A stretch of DNA of 9,828 nt from Chloroflexota bacterium (GTDB lineage: Bacteria; Chloroflexota; Anaerolineae; Anaerolineales; Anaerolineaceae): positions 1-9,828 of the forward strand of contig JAEXTI010000388.1 of the NCBI GenBank assembly GCA_023406965.1, in the 5' to 3' direction. The translations under genes and the position numbers were made by a program. The notes beneath the pieces are model-generated. The model did no database searches and was not told the origin of the DNA. It saw only the letters and a program-made list of their open reading frames with translations. Position 1 is the stretch's first letter; each line of letters begins with the position of its first letter. This document shows positions 1 through 6,411 of the stretch, piece after piece.

Positions 1-272
1 TCTCTCCTGTGCAATATGGGCATCTTCTTGGCCGATACTCTGCACAATACTTGACGTCTGGTAGTTGTAGGATGACAATAGACATGGCAGGCTCCGAGTT
101 TATGCAGGTTTCGCAACTACCATATTATTCTGAGCTTGCTCTTTTTTCAAAACCTACCAGTTTTGTGACAGACTCCGTAACTTCTCAGCCAGAGGTAGAA
201 ACGCCGCGTATACCACATCTTTACCCCCTGGGCCACGGCAACCTTTAGAATAGGCTCATAAGGTAACAATCC
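1..272. other. Upstream region without a supported gene
   Basis: This 272-base stretch is more AT-rich than its surroundings and I recognise no gene in it. A 79-codon open frame exists at 9-248 on the + strand, but it has no Shine-Dalgarno, no recognisable motif and an irregular composition, so I do not call it. A 9-base inverted repeat (TGGTAGTTG at 59-67 and CAACTACCA at 114-122, 46 bases apart) is present and may be chance. A weak promoter-like pair lies at 51-79. The region most likely serves as the 5' leader and control region of the gene starting at 273. Confidence 0.5.
51..79 (+). promoter_or_regulatory. Weak candidate sigma70-type promoter
   Basis: TTGACG (51-56, five of six matches to the -35 consensus) is followed after 17 bases by GACAAT (74-79, four of six matches to the -10 consensus). 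Used as a promoter for the gene at 273, it would give a leader of about 185 bases. A competing -10-like TAGAAT lies much closer (246-251) but has no convincing -35. Either could be chance. Confidence 0.25.
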
Positions 273-1250
273 GTGAACAACCACAAACACACCTCTCCTC
301 TTCTGGTCATCACCCTCATCGTTGGGGTCGTCGGTATCATTCTATTCTCCCTGGCTGACCGCTACTTGATCGAGCACGTGGAACTCGACCTTTCCGAGCA
401 AACCGCCACCTCTCCCACATCGGAAGGCATCGTCGCCGAGCCGGTAGTGCTGCACAACACCGCCATCCCGCAAACCACTTCCACCCCCGCCCCAGTCATC
501 TCCGATGATTGGAACTACACCAGCGAGTCCGTGTCCATCCAAATCAACCAGGTTTCTACCGGAAGCGGCGAGAACACAGTCACCTATTATGTAGCCGACG
601 TGACCCTCTCCGATGCAACCACTTTGGCCAGCGCCTTTGCCGAAAACCAGTTCGGCACCAACATCATCGAATTCACTTCCCAGATCGCCGCCAACAACAA
701 TGCCATCTTTGCCGTCAACGGCGACTATTACGGCTTTCGGCAGGACGGCATCGTGATCCGCAACGGCATCGTCTATCGGGATGAACCCGCTCGGGTCGGA
801 GCGGCTTTCTATCAGGACGGCAGCATGAAGATCTTTGACGAGACACAGACCAGTGCCGCGGAACTGCTGGAACAAGGCGTATGGAACACCCTCTCCTTCG
901 GCCCTGCCCTGATCGTCGATTCTCAGGTCGTCGACTTCGAAGGTCGCGTGCAAATCGACAACAATGTTGGCAACCACTCCATTCAAGGCAGCAATCCCCG
1001 CACCGGCATCGGCATCATCGCCCCCAACCATTACGTCTTTGTGGTTGTCGATGGCCGCAGCAAGGGATACAGCCGAGGCGTCACCCTGGACGAGTTTGCT
1101 CAAATATTTGCCGATCTAGGTTGCACCGATGCCTACAATCTGGATGGCGGGGGCTCGTCCACCATGTACTTCATGGGGCGGGTGGTCAACAATCCGCTCG
1201 GGCGCAACAAAGAACGGGGCACCAGCGATATTCTGTACATTGGCTCCTGA
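273..1250 (+). CDS. Membrane-anchored phosphodiester glycosidase-like protein (NAGPA/DUF2233 domain)
   Basis: Residues about 8-28 form one hydrophobic helix after a short polar start, so the protein is probably anchored by an uncleaved signal with the rest outside the cytoplasm. A Ser/Thr/Pro-rich linker (about 40-75) leads to a NAGPA (DUF2233) domain at about 100-325. Its hallmark blocks are AVNGDYYG (147-154), NPRTG (241-245), VDGRS (259-263) and YNLDGGGSSTMYF (about 288-300). The family includes the human enzyme that removes GlcNAc from GlcNAc-phospho-mannose, and bacterial members linked to exopolysaccharide or other surface glycans; the substrate here cannot be told. The start is GTG at 273, chosen because AAGG (260-263) sits about 9 bases upstream and the hydrophobic anchor follows at once. 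The next gene, a membrane glycosyltransferase, is 117 bases downstream on the same strand but appears to have its own promoter. Confidence 0.9.
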   Translation: MNNHKHTSPLLVITLIVGVVGIILFSLADRYLIEHVELDLSEQTATSPTSEGIVAEPVVLHNTAIPQTTSTPAPVISDDWNYTSESVSIQINQVSTGSGENTVTYYVADVTLSDATTLASAFAENQFGTNIIEFTSQIAANNNAIFAVNGDYYGFRQDGIVIRNGIVYRDEPARVGAAFYQDGSMKIFDETQTSAAELLEQGVWNTLSFGPALIVDSQVVDFEGRVQIDNNVGNHSIQGSNPRTGIGIIAPNHYVFVVVDGRSKGYSRGVTLDEFAQIFADLGCTDAYNLDGGGSSTMYFMGRVVNNPLGRNKERGTSDILYIGS

Positions 1251-1330
1251 CAAAGCCGCCTGCCGTTAATCGCTGTCCGCTGGTAAATCACCGGTATGCG
1301 CTGCCAAATTGATACTCTGGTCACCATTTT

Positions 1331-1361
1331 TTACATTGCTGTTGAATTATGGTGCTAAAAT
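1331..1361 (+). promoter_or_regulatory. Probable promoter giving a leaderless GT39 transcript
   Basis: A -10-like TAAAAT (1356-1361) ends only 6 bases before the ATG at 1368. The best -35 candidate is TTACAT (1331-1336, four of six matches) with a long 19-base spacer. There is no Shine-Dalgarno in the bases before the ATG. With normal -10 to start-site spacing, transcription would begin at or next to the A of the ATG, giving a leaderless mRNA. The -10 is good and the -35 poor, so confidence is moderate. Confidence 0.45.
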
Positions 1362-1367
1362 TGCTCC

Positions 1368-3170
1368 ATGCGTGCCATATTCACTCCCCCGTCGTCCGAA
1401 GAACCCATCACTTTCCAGGTTTCCATTACCTGGCATCACCTTCTCATCGGGGTCAGTGCATTACTCACCCTAATCACTCTGTTCATCCTTCCTGGCAAAG
1501 AGTTCAATGATGATTGCACTGTGCCCTTCATCCTCTGGGGCGCATCCATCCTGCTCATGCTATTTGCCCTGTATAAAATCGACCAGACTCGCTCCGTCCA
1601 ACCTTCCAGCCTCACTCGTATAGACTGGTTATTATTTGCCGGGTTGGTCATCCTGGCCTTTCTCCTTCGATTTTGGAGGATTTCGTCTATACCCTTCACC
1701 ATGAGCGGTGACGAGGCTTCGCAGGGAATTGAAACTCTCAAAGTCCTCAAAGGTGAGCTAAGGAACCCGTTTGTTACCGCCTGGTATTCGGTTCCTAGCA
1801 TGAACTTCTTTTTCAATAGTCTGTTCATGACGTTCATCCCAGACAGGTTCGTCGGTTTGCGCCTGCCTTATGCGCTTTGCGGATCTCTCACCGTGGGTGG
1901 AACCTACCTGTTGGTACGACAACTCACCGGCCGTCGCCTGGGGCTGCTCACAGGAGCGCTTACCCTTGTATACCATTACCACGTTCATTACTCGCGGGTC
2001 GGATCCAACCAGGTTCTCGATCCTTTCTTTATGGTTTTCGCCTTGTGGGCCCTCTACCGCGGCCTGCATGAGAACAGGCTCTTCTACCTTGGCCTGAGTG
2101 GGGTGCTAACCGGCATGGCGATGTATTTCTATGCCGGCGCTCGTCTCACCATCATCCTCATCAGCGGAATCTTCCTTTTTCTCGCAGTGCGCAGCCTGGG
2201 CAAGTTTCTCAAAAAACACTGGCTGGGGGTGGTCGTTTTCTTCATCGCCTTTTTCATCACAGGCGCCCAAATGCTGCAACTTGGCGTCCAACACCCCGAC
2301 GAGTTCAACGCCCGGGTGAATCAAATTGGTATCATCCAGTCTGGCTGGCTCGATCAGGAAGCAAAAATTCTGGAAACCAGCAAGATAACCATTCTCTGGA
2401 ATCAGTTCGTCCAATCCTTCTTCGGCTTCACTTATTATCACGATCGCACCGTATGGTATAAGCCCGATCAACCCTTTCTCGATCCTGCCTCTAGCGTACT
2501 CCTTTATTACGGTCTGCTTTTCAGCACCATCCTGTTATTCAAAGACCAAAGGTATTTACCCTTCGCGGCCTGGTGGTGGTCCGGCACGGTATTCGGCAGC
2601 ATGCTCACCGAAAGCCCACCATCGTCCCAGCGCCTGGTCACGCTCATCATCCCCACCATGTTTTTTGTAGCCCTTGCCGCAGATCGACTGATACAACTCC
2701 TCCAGTACAGCTTGCCAAAACTGCGCGGCAACCTGCTCTATTACATCTTCTTGTTGCTCTTTTCATACAGCAGCCTAAATTTCTACTTTGTGGAATATAC
2801 GCCCCGTCGTTCGTTTGGCGGCCCTCCCGCCGAGGCAGCCACCATCCTGGCGCCTTTAATCAATGGGGCCCAGGGAAAATACCCTGTGTTCTTGTTGGTT
2901 GACCCCGATACCAACACCGAATTTCCAACCTGGCTATATCTCTTCGAAGGTGATTACACCCTCCTGCCCGGCCCCATCGACACGCCTACCCAGGATAGTT
3001 TCATCAATGAGCAGACTGGGGCGCTATTCATTTCAACCCCCAACCGCTACGAAGACCTGAATAAGTTCAGTGAAGCCTTCCCAGGTGGAGATACGACCCA
3101 AATCCGCTCACAAAGCATTTGGGAGACTGAATTTACGTTGTATTGGATTTCACCAGCACAGGAAAACTAA
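1368..3170 (+). CDS. GT39/ArnT-like polytopic membrane glycosyltransferase
   Basis: This 600-residue protein has roughly 12-14 predicted membrane helices (for example about 22-41, 52-70, 87-103, 164-185, 190-206, 217-232, 258-275, 284-301, 374-391, 422-440 and 455-471), then a soluble C-terminal part (about 485-600). It matches the GT-C fold of the GT39/PMT/ArnT group, which transfers sugars from polyprenyl-phosphate donors on the outer face of the membrane. The first external loop carries GDE (114-116), the position of the family's acidic catalytic pair. HYSR (207-210) and ESPPSSQR (415-422) resemble conserved patches of Anaerolineae-type members. The acceptor is unknown: protein, lipid and polysaccharide are all possible. 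The ATG at 1368 has no Shine-Dalgarno and a -10 box just upstream. The 85-residue gene begins one base after its TAA, so the two are probably co-transcribed. Confidence 0.88.
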   Translation: MRAIFTPPSSEEPITFQVSITWHHLLIGVSALLTLITLFILPGKEFNDDCTVPFILWGASILLMLFALYKIDQTRSVQPSSLTRIDWLLFAGLVILAFLLRFWRISSIPFTMSGDEASQGIETLKVLKGELRNPFVTAWYSVPSMNFFFNSLFMTFIPDRFVGLRLPYALCGSLTVGGTYLLVRQLTGRRLGLLTGALTLVYHYHVHYSRVGSNQVLDPFFMVFALWALYRGLHENRLFYLGLSGVLTGMAMYFYAGARLTIILISGIFLFLAVRSLGKFLKKHWLGVVVFFIAFFITGAQMLQLGVQHPDEFNARVNQIGIIQSGWLDQEAKILETSKITILWNQFVQSFFGFTYYHDRTVWYKPDQPFLDPASSVLLYYGLLFSTILLFKDQRYLPFAAWWWSGTVFGSMLTESPPSSQRLVTLIIPTMFFVALAADRLIQLLQYSLPKLRGNLLYYIFLLLFSYSSLNFYFVEYTPRRSFGGPPAEAATILAPLINGAQGKYPVFLLVDPDTNTEFPTWLYLFEGDYTLLPGPIDTPTQDSFINEQTGALFISTPNRYEDLNKFSEAFPGGDTTQIRSQSIWETEFTLYWISPAQEN

Positions 3171-3171
3171 C

Positions 3172-3429
3172 ATGACCAGCGAATCATCTACGCCCCCTGT
3201 ACCTGAATCCTCCCCTAAAAAGGCCCTCTTCGTAATTCCGGTTGCCTTGCGCCGAAATGCATTGTTACGCTGGGTGCTCGCGATTGGGCTTGGATCGGCG
3301 GGCGGTCTGTTATTAAACGTGGGCGCTAACCCTTTCCCCACCGCGCCGCCATCCATTTTTCCGGTGATTCTCATCGCCCTGGGGTTTGCGGCCTTTTTCT
3401 TGTCCCCCGAAACCGACCTGGAAGGTTAG
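3172..3429 (+). CDS. Small two-helix membrane protein of unknown function
   Basis: This 85-residue protein is not recognised. A polar, Ser/Pro-rich N terminus (1-16) is followed by a basic stretch and two hydrophobic segments, about 31-52 (with the Gly-rich stretch GLGSAGG) and 62-78, joined by a Pro-rich turn (PFPTAPP), then a short acidic tail. The ATG at 3172 lies one base after the TAA of the glycosyltransferase gene, with AGGA (3160-3163) 8 bases upstream, which supports this start and suggests translational coupling. The open frame reaches further upstream inside the glycosyltransferase gene, but that part is overlap. Seven bases after its stop, the convergent DUF1801 gene ends. It may be an accessory subunit of the transferase, but only position supports that. 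Confidence 0.65.
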   Translation: MTSESSTPPVPESSPKKALFVIPVALRRNALLRWVLAIGLGSAGGLLLNVGANPFPTAPPSIFPVILIALGFAAFFLSPETDLEG

Positions 3430-3436
3430 TCCCCGT

Positions 3437-3868
3437 TCAGGGCCGCTTTCTGCCTTTGACTGATGCTTTGGCCCGGTTTTCCTCTGCCCGAAACGTAGTA
3501 ATCCGCGCGACGAGGTCAAAGGGAACAGGTCGGTCCAGGGGAAACTGCACCGAACCTTTGGCCCCGGCATAGGGTGACAATTCTTCTTTGAAATGCTCAA
3601 TCCCGGAAGGCGCCGGGTAAAAACCAATGTGGTTCTTATAGGCCGCAAAATGCACCAGGTTACCGTTCAGATAAAAGGTGGGCATCTGGTAGCTGATTTT
3701 TTCCTCTGCCTCGGGTACCGCCGCGCGAATCACTGTCCGCAGTTCTTGCAACACCTTTTGCACATTCTCAGGAAATTGAGCAATATAGTCTTCGATCGTT
3801 AGAATCTGCATTTCTTTTGACTTTACCCCATTCTCTCGCAAGTGAGTATTCGGACTATCATTATCCAT
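3437..3868 (-). CDS. DUF1801 (YdhG-like, frataxin-like fold) protein
   Basis: This is a small cytoplasmic single-domain protein. The DUF1801 pattern is clear: IEDYIAQFP, then PEAEEKISYQMPTFYLNG, FAAYKNHIGFYP, SGIEHFKEELSPY, KGSVQFPLDRP and a final FRAEEN. The family has a frataxin-like fold; Bacillus subtilis YdhG (Fra) is described as an iron chaperone, but most members are uncharacterised, so an iron role here is only a possibility. Two starts are possible. The ATG at 3868 (143 residues) lies 4 bases after a TATAAT and has no Shine-Dalgarno. The ATG at 3811 (residue 20, giving 124 residues) better matches where family members usually begin, but also lacks a clear Shine-Dalgarno. Residues 1-19 are polar and lie outside the domain. 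It is transcribed divergently from the secreted-protein operon. Confidence 0.92.
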   Translation of the reverse strand: MDNDSPNTHLRENGVKSKEMQILTIEDYIAQFPENVQKVLQELRTVIRAAVPEAEEKISYQMPTFYLNGNLVHFAAYKNHIGFYPAPSGIEHFKEELSPYAGAKGSVQFPLDRPVPFDLVARITTFRAEENRAKASVKGRKRP

Positions 3869-3872
3869 ATTT

Positions 3873-3901
3873 ATTATACGGCAATGACTGGGTCAGATCA
3901 A
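3873..3901 (-). promoter_or_regulatory. Sigma70-type promoter of the DUF1801 gene
   Basis: On the - strand, TTGATC (3901-3896) is followed by a 17-base spacer and a perfect TATAAT (3878-3873). The -10 ends 4 bases before the ATG at 3868. A start site at normal distance falls on or just inside that ATG, so the message is either leaderless from 3868 or has a leader of about 55 bases to the ATG at 3811. Confidence 0.7.
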
Positions 3902-3931
3902 CCGGTATAACCCCACAAACACAAGCAAGGG

Positions 3932-3937
3932 TATAAT
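3932..3937 (+). promoter_or_regulatory. Consensus -10 box of the secreted-protein/lipoprotein operon
   Basis: A perfect TATAAT lies 28 bases before the ATG at 3966. No acceptable -35 is seen 16-18 bases upstream (that region reads CCCC-rich), and there is no TGn extension, so the promoter may be weak or need an activator. It predicts a leader of about 20 bases that contains the GGAGG at 3957-3961. The divergent promoter at 3873-3901 lies about 30 bases away. Confidence 0.55.
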
Positions 3938-3956
3938 TTTTTCATCCCCACATCAC

Positions 3957-3961
3957 GGAGG
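3957..3961 (+). promoter_or_regulatory. Strong Shine-Dalgarno, GGAGG
   Basis: GGAGG is followed by 4 bases and the ATG at 3966. The spacing is short but usable. It fixes the start of the secreted-protein gene and contrasts with the nearby genes that have a -10 box but no Shine-Dalgarno. Confidence 0.75.
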
Positions 3962-3965
3962 CAAC

Positions 3966-4904
3966 ATGCGCAATCGGTCGGTTCGTACTCTTCCTCTCCT
4001 CCTGGCGCTGGCCCTTTTGCTCGGTCTCCTGCCGCAGCAGCCCGTCGCCGCCCAGCCAAACCTTAACGGCGGGGTTCTCCTACACACTGTCTTGCCATCA
4101 AAGATTTGCGTTGGCGACACCATCACCCTGGAAGGTGGCGCTTCCATCACCTACATCGATGATCCTACCCCGCCCCTGGCGTGGCTGCCAGTAACCAAGG
4201 TTAAAATCCTGTCCCAACTAGGTCAGGTTTCGCCCCAGGAAATCACTCAATACAATGACGGCTTCTACTTCAGCTTTACCTACAAAGCCATTGCTCCTGG
4301 CCCAGAAACAATCACCCTCACCGTGAATGATGGCCTTGCTTCCACTCAGGAGCACTTTCAAGTCGAAGAAAATTGCGACTACGATGCCTTTTTAACCACG
4401 GTCATGCATTTCCAGGTCCAGTTGGATGATGAAAACTTCCAAAGTATCACCCATGTTACCGGCTCCGGCACCATGAAACGCGACCGGCAAGGTTCGCAGT
4501 TTTACCAGGGCGACGGAACCTGGCACCTGGAAGAAGTTGTCCTCAGCAAGCCCGCCATGTGCGTCGAATACTATATTCCCCCGCTGATCATGCACGGCCC
4601 CTTTGAACTGGATGGGCGCATGGCAGACGAAGGCGACAGCCTGGATGTAATCCTCAGCTTCTTGCCCAACCTGGAAGAATCTTTCTATCACGGTGAGTCG
4701 ATCTGTGTTGATGAGGAGGGTGATGTGGTCACTGGCTGGGGCAGCGCCCAAGGCGGCGACCCCGCGCTGGCTTCAAAAATTGAAGCCGCCTTCCCTTTCG
4801 GCGGTGGCACCCAAACCGTCGAATTGGAAGGTATCGGCATGGATATGGTCCAATCTGCCGGCAATTTGGATTACACCGCTACCCTCACCCTCATCCCCCG
4901 CTAA
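3966..4904 (+). CDS. Secreted protein of unknown function with an Ig-like N-terminal domain
   Basis: The 312-residue product begins with a clear signal peptide: Arg residues at 2, 4 and 7, a Leu/Ala core (about 9-22) and a likely cut after VAA (27-29). Residues about 36-135 look beta-rich and Ig-like (GDTITLEGGAS near the start, a late strand with ETITLTVNDG), which I infer by eye. The mature protein has four cysteines (48, 137, 199, 247). Their placement would allow one disulfide across the first domain (48-137) and one in the second (199-247), as expected for an exported protein. I cannot name the second domain (about 140-312), which is acidic and beta-rich. The GGAGG and TATAAT upstream support the start. 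The lipoprotein gene begins 3 bases after its stop, so the two products are probably made together and act at the envelope. Confidence 0.8.
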   Translation: MRNRSVRTLPLLLALALLLGLLPQQPVAAQPNLNGGVLLHTVLPSKICVGDTITLEGGASITYIDDPTPPLAWLPVTKVKILSQLGQVSPQEITQYNDGFYFSFTYKAIAPGPETITLTVNDGLASTQEHFQVEENCDYDAFLTTVMHFQVQLDDENFQSITHVTGSGTMKRDRQGSQFYQGDGTWHLEEVVLSKPAMCVEYYIPPLIMHGPFELDGRMADEGDSLDVILSFLPNLEESFYHGESICVDEEGDVVTGWGSAQGGDPALASKIEAAFPFGGGTQTVELEGIGMDMVQSAGNLDYTATLTLIPR

Positions 4905-4907
4905 GCC

Positions 4908-6317
4908 ATGAAAACCACAATCACCAAAACCCTCCCCGTGCTCATCCTTGTCTCCGTGATGGCGTTGCTGCTGGCTTGCCAGGTCGGCAGCCGGGTTGCT
5001 TCGCCCCCCACCCAGCAGCCCTCTACCGGCAAACCTGACAACCCCGGCGAATCTGCTGCCGAGCAGTTCCCCCAGGGCGATGCCAACTTGTCCGACCCGG
5101 TCCTCGGGTTAGATCAGCTTTCCAGCTATCGCCAGACTCTCTCCATCGAGCTCAACGGCACACTCCAAGGCTCACCCTACCAGGAAGGTCTGAACCTGGA
5201 GCGCGTCTACCTGGACGGAGAAGAGTCTGTCTTGGTCAACAGCTTTGCTTCGCCCACCGGCTCGGTCTACCTGTTCGATGCCCGCCTGAGCGGTTATCAC
5301 TACTCGCAAAGCGACGCGAATGCAGCCTGCCGGGCCGAACCGCTCATAGAAGCAGGATATTCAACTTCCAATCCGGCCCTGCGCCTGCCCGCTGTCTTTG
5401 GGATGCGCGAAGATGGGCGCGAGCCCCTCGACGGACTCACCGCCATTCGCTACACCTTTGACGAAGAATCCCTCTCCAACCGGGACGGCGCGCTCAAGAA
5501 AGCAACCGGGTTGGTACTGCTCGCCGAAAACAGCGGCCTTTTGCTGCGCTATGAGCTCACCGTTGAATTAGCCTCGGCAGATTTCACCGGCACCCGCGCC
5601 TATCGTTACTCCCTCGAGCAAATCGAGCAAGGCCAGTCTGTCCGCCTGCCCGCCAACTGCCCGCCCGTTCTGACCGAACTGCCGCTTCTGGATGGCGCCC
5701 AAAACGTGACCAACCTGCCCGGTTTTCAGCATTACAGCGCTCCCGCTGGACGACGTGAGGCCGTTCAATTCTACAATGAAGCCTTGGCCGCACTCGGTTG
5801 GTTGGCAATGCCGGGCTCGACGCCCGATCAAGCCGACCTGGACTCCGCCACCACTGTACTCTCTTTCGCCCAAACCTACGAGGAAGGCGGGCGGGTACTG
5901 ATCCTCCAACTCAGTGAAGCCGATGGTCAACTGCAAGTCATCGCTCAATCTGCGCTCACGAAAAACCCCGTCCAACCTGGCGCCGCTGGTGACACGCCCA
6001 TTCCCAGCGAAGAAGAACCCGAGGATGACCCGGGCGACGCTGAAAGCGCAACCCTGCCCACCGATCTGCCCGCCTACCCCGATGCACAGGTCGTTATGCA
6101 AACCGACGCGGTCCTCATGCTTACCGTGGACGCACCCATTGCCGACGTGCTCGAGTTTTACACTCGCGAGATGGAAAACACCGGCTGGACGCTAGCAAAG
6201 GACATCTACGACACAACCATGACCCTTCTCTTGTACACACGCGACTCGGCCTCAGTAGCCATTGCGATAGCCGAGCAAAACGGCGTTATTCAAGTGGTCA
6301 TTACCGCCACCGAGTGA
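4908..6317 (+). CDS. Lipoprotein with a LolA/LprG-like N-terminal region and two copies of a C-terminal domain
   Basis: The 469-residue product starts with a lipoprotein signal: Lys residues, a hydrophobic core (about 9-20) and the lipobox LLAC, giving lipidated Cys24. A Pro/Ser/Gly-rich tether (about 28-58) follows. Residues about 64-250 form a beta-rich region (SYRQTLSIELNGT at 73-85, then alternating strands) that resembles LolA/LprG-type lipoprotein domains; this is inference. The C-terminal part holds two related units, 257-348 and 386-468, joined by an acidic linker (about 363-381, rich in Glu, Asp and Pro). Both units start with (E/D)LP and reach FY and GW at the same offset. The ATG lies 3 bases after the previous stop with no Shine-Dalgarno, so translation probably depends on coupling to the upstream gene. 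The 26-bp hairpin begins 13 bases after the stop. Function unknown. Confidence 0.88.
   Translation: MKTTITKTLPVLILVSVMALLLACQVGSRVASPPTQQPSTGKPDNPGESAAEQFPQGDANLSDPVLGLDQLSSYRQTLSIELNGTLQGSPYQEGLNLERVYLDGEESVLVNSFASPTGSVYLFDARLSGYHYSQSDANAACRAEPLIEAGYSTSNPALRLPAVFGMREDGREPLDGLTAIRYTFDEESLSNRDGALKKATGLVLLAENSGLLLRYELTVELASADFTGTRAYRYSLEQIEQGQSVRLPANCPPVLTELPLLDGAQNVTNLPGFQHYSAPAGRREAVQFYNEALAALGWLAMPGSTPDQADLDSATTVLSFAQTYEEGGRVLILQLSEADGQLQVIAQSALTKNPVQPGAAGDTPIPSEEEPEDDPGDAESATLPTDLPAYPDAQVVMQTDAVLMLTVDAPIADVLEFYTREMENTGWTLAKDIYDTTMTLLLYTRDSASVAIAIAEQNGVIQVVITATE
5676..5951 (+). repeat. First copy of the duplicated lipoprotein domain
   Basis: It encodes residues 257-348. Its first 42 residues (E257 to W298) align without gaps to residues 386-427, sharing LP, AQ, V, FY, E and GW at equal offsets. 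After an 8-residue longer loop, both copies continue with a T-T-rich strand (ATTVLSF versus TTMTLLLY) and end with G-x-x-QV (GQLQV versus GVIQVV). This is an ancient protein-level duplication, with no obvious DNA-level identity. Confidence 0.65.
6063..6311 (+). repeat. Second copy of the duplicated lipoprotein domain
   Basis: It encodes residues 386-468. It shares the (E/D)LP ... AQ ... FY ... GW frame with residues 257-298 at identical spacing. It lacks the loop MPGSTPDQADLD found in the first copy, so it is shorter. Confidence 0.65.
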
Positions 6318-6330
6318 GTTAACAGAAGAA

Positions 6331-6389
6331 CCCCGAAAATGAGAACCGCGTGGTGTGCGAAGCACATCCCGCGGTTCTCATTTTAGGGG
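6331..6389. terminator. Large hairpin between convergent genes, probable bidirectional terminator
   Basis: The arms 6331-6350 and 6370-6389 pair over 20 positions with one mismatch (6335/6385). The enclosed 19 bases pair further (GG 6352-6353 with CC 6368-6369, and TGTGC 6354-6358 with GCACA 6362-6366), leaving a GAA loop at the tip. In all there are 26 base pairs in a nearly continuous stem. The GC-rich core is flanked by AAAA on the left and TTTT on the right, as in terminators that work both ways, although the T tract is only four long in each direction. It lies 13 bases after the lipoprotein stop and 22 bases from the stop of the convergent channel gene. It could also be a dispersed palindromic repeat. 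Confidence 0.8.
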
Positions 6390-6411
6390 ACTTTCTCTAC
6401 TCTCAGAACAG

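Noticed and set aside
59..122. 9-base inverted repeat TGGTAGTTG / CAACTACCA with a 46-base gap
   Set aside because: Too short and too far apart for a convincing hairpin or operator; expected by chance at this length often enough to ignore without conservation data.
9..248. 79-codon open frame before the NAGPA gene
   Set aside because: It has no Shine-Dalgarno, no recognisable motif and irregular composition, and it ends just before the promoter and ribosome-site region of the next gene. It is most likely chance.
342..1103. 253-codon frame antisense to the NAGPA gene
   Set aside because: The + strand frame has clear family motifs throughout; the antisense frame is a by-product of GC-rich codon use (Asp/Val/Gly-rich, no domain).
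3070..3171. Longer version of the 85-residue membrane protein starting inside the glycosyltransferase gene
   Set aside because: The extension overlaps the end of the transferase gene in another frame; the ATG at 3172 has AGGA at a suitable distance and follows the stop directly.
5568..6101. 177-codon frame antisense to the lipoprotein gene
   Set aside because: It mirrors the codon pattern of the real gene, is Gly/Val-rich, and has no ribosome site or motif.
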